53,824 nt of DNA from Sphaerospermopsis aphanizomenoides BCCUSP55 (GTDB lineage: Bacteria > Cyanobacteriota > Cyanobacteriia > Cyanobacteriales > Nostocaceae), in the NCBI RefSeq assembly GCF_001586785.1, contig NZ_LUFH02000028.1, positions 1 to 53,824 on the forward strand. The letters are read 5' to 3'. A program made the position numbers and the translations under genes. The notes beneath the pieces were generated by a model. That model was not told the origin of the DNA. It searched no databases and saw only the letters and a program-made list of their open reading frames with translations. Of this stretch, positions 47,596 through 53,824 are shown piece by piece; the stretch's first letter is position 1, and every line of letters begins with the position of its first letter.

Positions 47596-50500
47596 GTGGC
47601 TGCAAATATACTTACAGACATGGACTTAGAACCTGCAATCTCTCGTCATCCTCTGATTATCGCCCCCACTGCCTGTGTGGTAGAAGCTATCACTTTGATG
47701 AGTGCTAGTGGTAGAAGCTGCTCTTTTAGTTGCGAGGTTGATTCTCAACCAGAACTAATCATAGCTCATGCACAAAGTAGTTGCGTGCTGGTTGTGCAGA
47801 ACAATCGGCTAGTAGGAATTGTAACCGAACGTGATTTAGTGCGAATCAGTGCTAGAGAACAAAACCTTGCAGATTTAACCATCTCTGAAGTCATGGTATC
47901 TCCAGTTGTCACTCTGCAAGTTTCCGAATTTACAAACTTATTTATCCCCCTTAGTATATTTCAACAACATCATATTCGCCATTTGCCTTTAGTAGATGAC
48001 CAGGGAACAGTAGCAGGATTGGTCACCCATGAAAGTTTGCGCCAAATATTACGCCCCATTGACCTGTTACATTTGCGTGTAGCATCGGAGGTGATGACAA
48101 AAAAAGTGGTTCATGCCCAACCCACCGCTACTATTGTGGAAATAACGCAATTAATGACAGAAAATCGGGTGAGTTCAGTAGTAATTGTAGCACCAGACAA
48201 GCATCACCTGACTCCTGTGGGAATTATCACCGAGCGAGATATAGTCCAGTTTTTAGCTTTAGAACTAGATTTTGCCACCATCCAAGCACAAACAGTCATG
48301 AGTTACCCCGTATTTTCTGTGCGAGGAGATGTTTCCCTGTGGTCAGTGCGGCAGTTGATGCAAGAACGACAAATTAATCGGGTAGTGGTGACAGATAAGG
48401 AAAAGAGGTTATTAGGTATTGTTACTCAGACCAATCTGTTAAATGTGCTGAATCCGCTGGAAATCTACCAAATGCTAGAAGTCCTAGAAGAAAAAGTCAC
48501 CCGATTGGAATCTGACAACCAAGAGTTACTGCAAGCCCACAATAGCGAACTAGAACAGCAGGTAAAAGATCGGACTGCTGCTTTAGAAGTGCAGATACAA
48601 CGAGAAAGATTACTGACTAAAATTGCCAGTCAGATTCGGTCTTCCTTGAACTTACAAGAAATACTCAACACAGCCGTGACAGAGGTAATGGCGTTTTTGA
48701 AGTGCGATCGCCTACTCGTTTATCAGTTTCAGCCAGATTGGAGTGGTATTGTTGTTGCCGAGTCCGTGGGTAAAGATTGGGTAGCATCCATCAACCATTG
48801 CATTGAAGATACCTGTTTTCAGGAGAGAGCAGTGGAATTGTATGGCAAAGGTCAGACTATTGCCATTGATAACATTCACGAATTTGGTTATCCCGAATGT
48901 TACCTGCAACTATTAAAGCCATATCAGGTAAAAGCTAATTTAGTTGTACCAATATTGGTGACAGGAAAACTGTGGGGATTGTTAATTGGCCATCATTGTG
49001 CAGATTATCGCCATTGGGAAGTTAGCGATTTGAGCCTGTTAAATAAAATAGCCATCCAACTGGCGATCGCTATTCAACACGCCATCGCTCACCAAACAGC
49101 ACAAGCTGAACTAGCAGAAAGGCAAAAAGCAGAAGCAGCCCTGGGGGAAAAAGAAGAGTTTTTACGCAGCATTTATGAAGGCGTAGAACAGGCAGTTTTT
49201 ACCGTCGATGTCCTCAAAAATGGCGAATTTCGCTTTCTAGAATTCAACCCAGCCTGTGAACGGTTAACGGGGATGTTAACTGAAGAAATGCGAGGTAAAC
49301 CCCCATTACCAGCAATAAGACAACACTATACTAATTGTATCCAGGCTGGAGTCCCTATTTGCTATGAAGAATGTATTGAATTTCAGGACAAAATCACCTG
49401 GTGGATTACCACCTTAACTCCAATCCGAGATACTTCATCCCGCATTTATCGCATCGTTGGTACAAGTACACCAATTACTGAACGCAAGCAAATCGAAATA
49501 GCCCTGCGTGAAAGTCAGTCTCGATTAGCCGAAGCCCAACGGGTAGCCAAGATTGGCAATTGGGAATTTGATATTGAAACCGCGAAAATTACCTGGTCTG
49601 CGGAACTATTCCGAATTTTAGGGCGTGATCCTTCTTTGGGAGAACCAACTTACGCAGAAAACCTGCAACTTTACCATCCAGAAGATGCAGAAACACTTCA
49701 CAAAGCAGTAGAAAGATCAATTTATCAGGGAGAACCCTATCAACTGCTGTTAAGAGCATACCAGCCAGATGGTTCTTTCAAATTCGTGGAAGCGATCGCC
49801 AGAGCCGAACTCAATGAGCAAGGACGGGTTAAACGGTTATTTGGCACAGTCCAGGATGTTCACCTGCGAGTCCAGGCAGAAAGAGAATTAGCACATTTAA
49901 ACCAAGAACTAGAAATCAAGGTGGAAGAACGAACTGCCGCACTGCGAGAAAGTGAAGAACGCTGGCAGTTAGCTCTGAGGGGAAGTAACGATGGAATCTG
50001 GGACTTTGACCTCAAGACTCATAAAATCTTTTATTCTACTCGTTGGAAAACCATGCGCGGGTTCAATGAAGAGGATATTGGCGATAGTCCCAAGGAATTT
50101 TTAACACATATTCACCCTGATGATTATGATCGGGTCATAGCAGCCATTGACGATCACTTTGCTGGGAAAACTGAGTTTTTTGAGATCGAGTACCGAGTGT
50201 TATGCAAAGACGGTTCTTATCTGTGGATATTGGATAGAGCGCAGGCATTACGGGATGAATCCGGTCAAGTTATTCGCCTCACAGGCTCAGAAACAGACAT
50301 TAGCCATCGCAAACAGGTAGAAAAACAACTGTGCGATCTGTCAGAACGGTTAGAATTGGCGCTGAATGCAGCAAAAATTGGTATTTGGGAATGGGATATT
50401 ATCGGCGATCGCCTGCTTTGGGATCAAAGGATGTACGAACTTTACGGAATTCAACCATCAGAGTTTCAAGGTAATTATCAAGCCTGGGAAAACTGTTTAC

Positions 50501-53139
50501 TTGCCGATGATTTGGTAACTAATCGTGCAGCTGTGCAGCAGGCAATTGCTGGCGAAAAAGACTTTGACAATGAATTTAGGATCGTTTGGCCGGATGGAAC
50601 TATCAAGGTGATCAAAGCTTATGCCATTATCCAGCGTCACCAGGGAACAGCCCAAAAAATGATTGGTGTTAACTTTGACATGAGCGATTTATACAACGAA
50701 CTGCATCTACGCAAACAAGCTGAGGCAGAAATGCGAGAGATGAATGCAGCCATGCAAAATGCCGTGGAGGGAATATCAAGATTAGATGCACAGGGATTTT
50801 ATATCTCTATTAATCCTGCCTATGCTGCTATGTGTGGATATGAACCCGATGAAATGATCGGCATGACCTGGCAGAACACTGTGCATCCAGAAGACATTGC
50901 CCAGATGGAAGCAGTTTATCACCAAATGTTAAAAACGGGCAAAGTGGAAGCCGAAGCCAGAGGTGTTTGCAAAGATGGCACAGTCTTTTATAAGCAAGTG
51001 ACAATGATTTCTGCCTATAACGAGCAGGGGGAATTCATTGGCAATCACTGTTTCATGAAAGATGTAAGTGCGCGCAAACAAGCCGAACTTGCCCTCCAAG
51101 AAAGCCAGCAATTTATTCAACAAATAGCTGATGCCTCGCCCAACATTCTCTATCTCTATGACATCCAAGAACAGCGAAATGTTTACGTTAACCGCGAAAT
51201 TGCCGCAGTCTTAGGCTATACCCCAGAACAGATTCAGTCCATGGGATCGAACTTGTTCCAAAATCTCATGCACCCCGATGACCTGATGCGAGTCCCAGCC
51301 CAATATAACCTGCTCAATGCTACCCAGGATGGAGAAATTTTAGAATTTGAATATCGGATGCAACACGCCAATGGGGAATGGCGCTGGCTTTATGGACGGG
51401 ATTCTGTGTTCAAGCGAGATGGTAGCGGCAATGTCAAGCTGACAATTGGCACGGCTGAGGATATCAGTGACCGCAAACGTTTAGAACAAGAACAAAAACG
51501 ATTGATTGCTATCCTCGAAGCCTCAACTGATTACATTGGCATGACCGACGCAGCTGGGAGTGTACTCTGGAATAATGCCGAATTTAGACGACTCTTGAAT
51601 GTGGATAGCAACGCATCGGTTAAAGAAAAATGCATTCCCAATTACCATCCAGAATGGGCGCTGAAAATAATTTTAGAAGCAGGAATACCAGAAGCGATCG
51701 CTAATGGTACTTGGGTGGGAGAAACCGCATTGCTAAATGCCCAGAGGGAAGAAATTCCTGTATCCCAACTGATCATCGCCCATAAATCTCCCCAGGGAGA
51801 GGTAGAATTTTTCTCCACTATCTTGCGTGATATCCGGTCTCGCAAGGAATATGAACAAAGGTTAGAACGTTCCAATGCTGAACTTTCCCGTGCTACCCGC
51901 CTCAAAGATGAGTTCCTCGCTAATATGAGTCACGAACTCCGCACTCCCCTTAATGCTATTCTCGGTCTATCAGAGAGTTTACAAGACGAGGTGTTTGGAG
52001 TTCTCAACGAACGCCAGAAATACTCCCTCTCGACCATAGAACGCAGTGGTAGACACCTATTAGAATTGATTAACGATATCCTTGATGTCTCGAAAATTGA
52101 AGCTGGGAAACTAGAATTAGAAATGTCCTCAGTGTCCATTTCCCATCTGTGCAAATCCAGTTTAACCTTTGTTAAACAACAGGCAATACAGAAAGGGATT
52201 CACCTGAACACCAATATTCAAAAGGACTTGGGAGAAATCATTGTTGATGAACGCCGGATGCGGCAGGTATTAATTAACCTGCTCAATAATGCGGTCAAAT
52301 TCACTCCCTCTGGTGGTCAGGTAATACTGGAGGTTCATCTAGAATCTTTAGTAGTCTGTACAGCAGAGCAAGGTTGTCCTCCAGGTGAACCCCATAATCT
52401 CTATTCGCTTTGCTTTTCTGTTATTGACACAGGAATTGGTATTGCTACTACAGATCTAGGGAAACTCTTCCAACCCTTTATGCAAATTGATAGCAGCCTG
52501 AATCGCAAGTATAGCGGTACAGGATTAGGACTCACCTTAGTTAAACAAATAGTCGAATTGCATGGTGCTTCTGTTAATGTCACTAGTGAACTAGGTCAAG
52601 GTAGTTGTTTTACAGTACGTTTACCTTACATCCCCAAAAACTCTGTCAACTCTAGTTTCTCTATTCTGTCTGCGTCTAGTGTGCCGCCATTGGCACTCAC
52701 CACGTCACCACAGCATGGGTATTTCACTCAGATCCAAGCGGCAAACTTCGTATCTGAGGAAGTAATTAAGTCTCCATTAATCCTAATAGCGGAAGATAAT
52801 TTAGTTAACATTGATACTGTTTCTGCCTATTTGGAAGCTCGTGGTTATCAGCTGATCCTGGCTAACAACGGACGCGAAGCGATCAACTTAGCCACCACAC
52901 ACACCCCTGATCTTATTTTGATGGATATCCAAATGCCAGAGATGGACGGTTTAGAAGCAATACACCACATTCGTGCTAATCCTCAAATAGCCTCAATTCC
53001 CATCATTGCCCTGACAGCATTAGCTATGCCCGGTGATGAGGAAAAATGCCTCCAAGCTGGTGCCAATAAGTATTTAAGTAAGCCCGTGACCCTCAAATAT
53101 CTGACAGAAATGATTAAAGAAACTTTAAGAAAAGATTAG
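47596..53139 (+). CDS. Giant hybrid histidine kinase (4 CBS, GAF, 7 PAS, HisKA, HATPase, receiver)
   Basis: An 1847-residue cytosolic sensor. Four CBS motifs lie in the first 290 residues (for example RLVGIVTERDLVRI and KRLLGIVTQTNLLNVL), suggesting adenine-nucleotide sensing. A coiled coil leads to a phytochrome-type GAF (about 340-500, CDRLLVYQFQPDWSG, no evident bilin Cys checked). Seven PAS domains follow to about 1420. HisKA carries phospho-acceptor His1446 (NMSHELRTPLNA). The HATPase domain has NLLNNAVKFT, DTGIGIA and GTGLGLT. The receiver has phospho-acceptor Asp1777 (LILMDIQMP). The GTG start at 47596 has GAGG upstream. The receiver-like protein convergent at its 3' end may be related. 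Confidence 0.93.
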   Translation: MAANILTDMDLEPAISRHPLIIAPTACVVEAITLMSASGRSCSFSCEVDSQPELIIAHAQSSCVLVVQNNRLVGIVTERDLVRISAREQNLADLTISEVMVSPVVTLQVSEFTNLFIPLSIFQQHHIRHLPLVDDQGTVAGLVTHESLRQILRPIDLLHLRVASEVMTKKVVHAQPTATIVEITQLMTENRVSSVVIVAPDKHHLTPVGIITERDIVQFLALELDFATIQAQTVMSYPVFSVRGDVSLWSVRQLMQERQINRVVVTDKEKRLLGIVTQTNLLNVLNPLEIYQMLEVLEEKVTRLESDNQELLQAHNSELEQQVKDRTAALEVQIQRERLLTKIASQIRSSLNLQEILNTAVTEVMAFLKCDRLLVYQFQPDWSGIVVAESVGKDWVASINHCIEDTCFQERAVELYGKGQTIAIDNIHEFGYPECYLQLLKPYQVKANLVVPILVTGKLWGLLIGHHCADYRHWEVSDLSLLNKIAIQLAIAIQHAIAHQTAQAELAERQKAEAALGEKEEFLRSIYEGVEQAVFTVDVLKNGEFRFLEFNPACERLTGMLTEEMRGKPPLPAIRQHYTNCIQAGVPICYEECIEFQDKITWWITTLTPIRDTSSRIYRIVGTSTPITERKQIEIALRESQSRLAEAQRVAKIGNWEFDIETAKITWSAELFRILGRDPSLGEPTYAENLQLYHPEDAETLHKAVERSIYQGEPYQLLLRAYQPDGSFKFVEAIARAELNEQGRVKRLFGTVQDVHLRVQAERELAHLNQELEIKVEERTAALRESEERWQLALRGSNDGIWDFDLKTHKIFYSTRWKTMRGFNEEDIGDSPKEFLTHIHPDDYDRVIAAIDDHFAGKTEFFEIEYRVLCKDGSYLWILDRAQALRDESGQVIRLTGSETDISHRKQVEKQLCDLSERLELALNAAKIGIWEWDIIGDRLLWDQRMYELYGIQPSEFQGNYQAWENCLLADDLVTNRAAVQQAIAGEKDFDNEFRIVWPDGTIKVIKAYAIIQRHQGTAQKMIGVNFDMSDLYNELHLRKQAEAEMREMNAAMQNAVEGISRLDAQGFYISINPAYAAMCGYEPDEMIGMTWQNTVHPEDIAQMEAVYHQMLKTGKVEAEARGVCKDGTVFYKQVTMISAYNEQGEFIGNHCFMKDVSARKQAELALQESQQFIQQIADASPNILYLYDIQEQRNVYVNREIAAVLGYTPEQIQSMGSNLFQNLMHPDDLMRVPAQYNLLNATQDGEILEFEYRMQHANGEWRWLYGRDSVFKRDGSGNVKLTIGTAEDISDRKRLEQEQKRLIAILEASTDYIGMTDAAGSVLWNNAEFRRLLNVDSNASVKEKCIPNYHPEWALKIILEAGIPEAIANGTWVGETALLNAQREEIPVSQLIIAHKSPQGEVEFFSTILRDIRSRKEYEQRLERSNAELSRATRLKDEFLANMSHELRTPLNAILGLSESLQDEVFGVLNERQKYSLSTIERSGRHLLELINDILDVSKIEAGKLELEMSSVSISHLCKSSLTFVKQQAIQKGIHLNTNIQKDLGEIIVDERRMRQVLINLLNNAVKFTPSGGQVILEVHLESLVVCTAEQGCPPGEPHNLYSLCFSVIDTGIGIATTDLGKLFQPFMQIDSSLNRKYSGTGLGLTLVKQIVELHGASVNVTSELGQGSCFTVRLPYIPKNSVNSSFSILSASSVPPLALTTSPQHGYFTQIQAANFVSEEVIKSPLILIAEDNLVNIDTVSAYLEARGYQLILANNGREAINLATTHTPDLILMDIQMPEMDGLEAIHHIRANPQIASIPIIALTALAMPGDEEKCLQAGANKYLSKPVTLKYLTEMIKETLRKD

Positions 53140-53147
53140 TTCAGTAG

Positions 53148-53669
<522 letters not shown>

Positions 53670-53824
53670 CTCTCCACCAGAATTTGCAAGCTTTATTTAA
53701 GTACCTGAGCAAAATTAATTTAACATTTTTGAAACAAACAAAAATCTCTGTATTCCTTACCTGTTAACTGTTCCCCGTTCCCTGTTCCCTCTACAAAAGA
53801 TAAAATTTATTTTTCACGACTACT

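Overview
The window comes from a filamentous, heterocyst-type cyanobacterium (Nostocales, Anabaena/Nostoc/Dolichospermum-like). The evidence is photosystem genes (psbA, psaX), sulfolipid genes (sqdB-sqdX), the plastid-shared ORFs ycf35 and ycf46, a CyaB1-type GAF-GAF-PAS adenylate cyclase, many HIP1 octamers (GCGATCGC), low GC, and abundant heptanucleotide tandem repeats (STRRs) between genes. This is chromosomal sequence, mostly housekeeping, with small accessory or decayed patches.

Layout. 1-3.3 kb: the 5' part of a dynamin-like GTPase gene that leaves the window at the left edge, a 240-bp direct duplication that includes its start codon, and a PIN-domain toxin-antitoxin pair flanked by copies of the same repeat. 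3.3-5.8 kb: minus-strand ycf35, ycf46 and a small CPVC protein. 6-9.2 kb: a lipoprotein, then sqdB and sqdX (sulfolipid synthesis). 9.4-12.3 kb: cyaB1-like cyclase and a small conserved protein. 12.3-13.4 kb: a 1.2-kb stretch without an intact gene, holding a highly structured element that ends like an IS200/IS605 (TnpB) guide-RNA/right end. 13.4-20.7 kb: purC, omp85, lpxC, fabZ, lpxA, lpxB, i.e. an outer-membrane biogenesis block (lipid A synthesis plus Omp85 assembly). 20.8-22.6 kb: a nuclease-family remnant and an orphan C5 cytosine methyltransferase. 22.8-28 kb: response regulator, lipA, psaX (37 codons), a branched-chain amino-acid permease and a hybrid histidine kinase. 28.3-31.3 kb: psbA (D1 with Glu130, the high-light form), a HIT protein, an Uma2-family pseudogene and an intact Uma2 gene. 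31.4-39.8 kb: YifB/ComM-like ATPase, two exported proteins, holA, a 2H phosphoesterase-like protein and a RDD / membrane / SpoIIM group. 39.8-42.6 kb: a substrate-binding lipoprotein 9 bp upstream of a Cache-HAMP-GGDEF diguanylate cyclase. 42.8-46 kb: a 1058-residue membrane protein built of about six 98-residue repeats. 46.2-53.7 kb: a DUF58 protein, a 1847-residue CBS-GAF-PAS hybrid kinase, and a receiver-like protein lacking the phospho-acceptor Asp whose C-terminus is encoded by an STRR array.

No tRNA, rRNA or CRISPR array was recognised. The best candidates for something undescribed are the ORF-less structured element at about 12.5-12.97 kb, the 98-residue-repeat membrane protein, and the binding-protein/diguanylate-cyclase pair.
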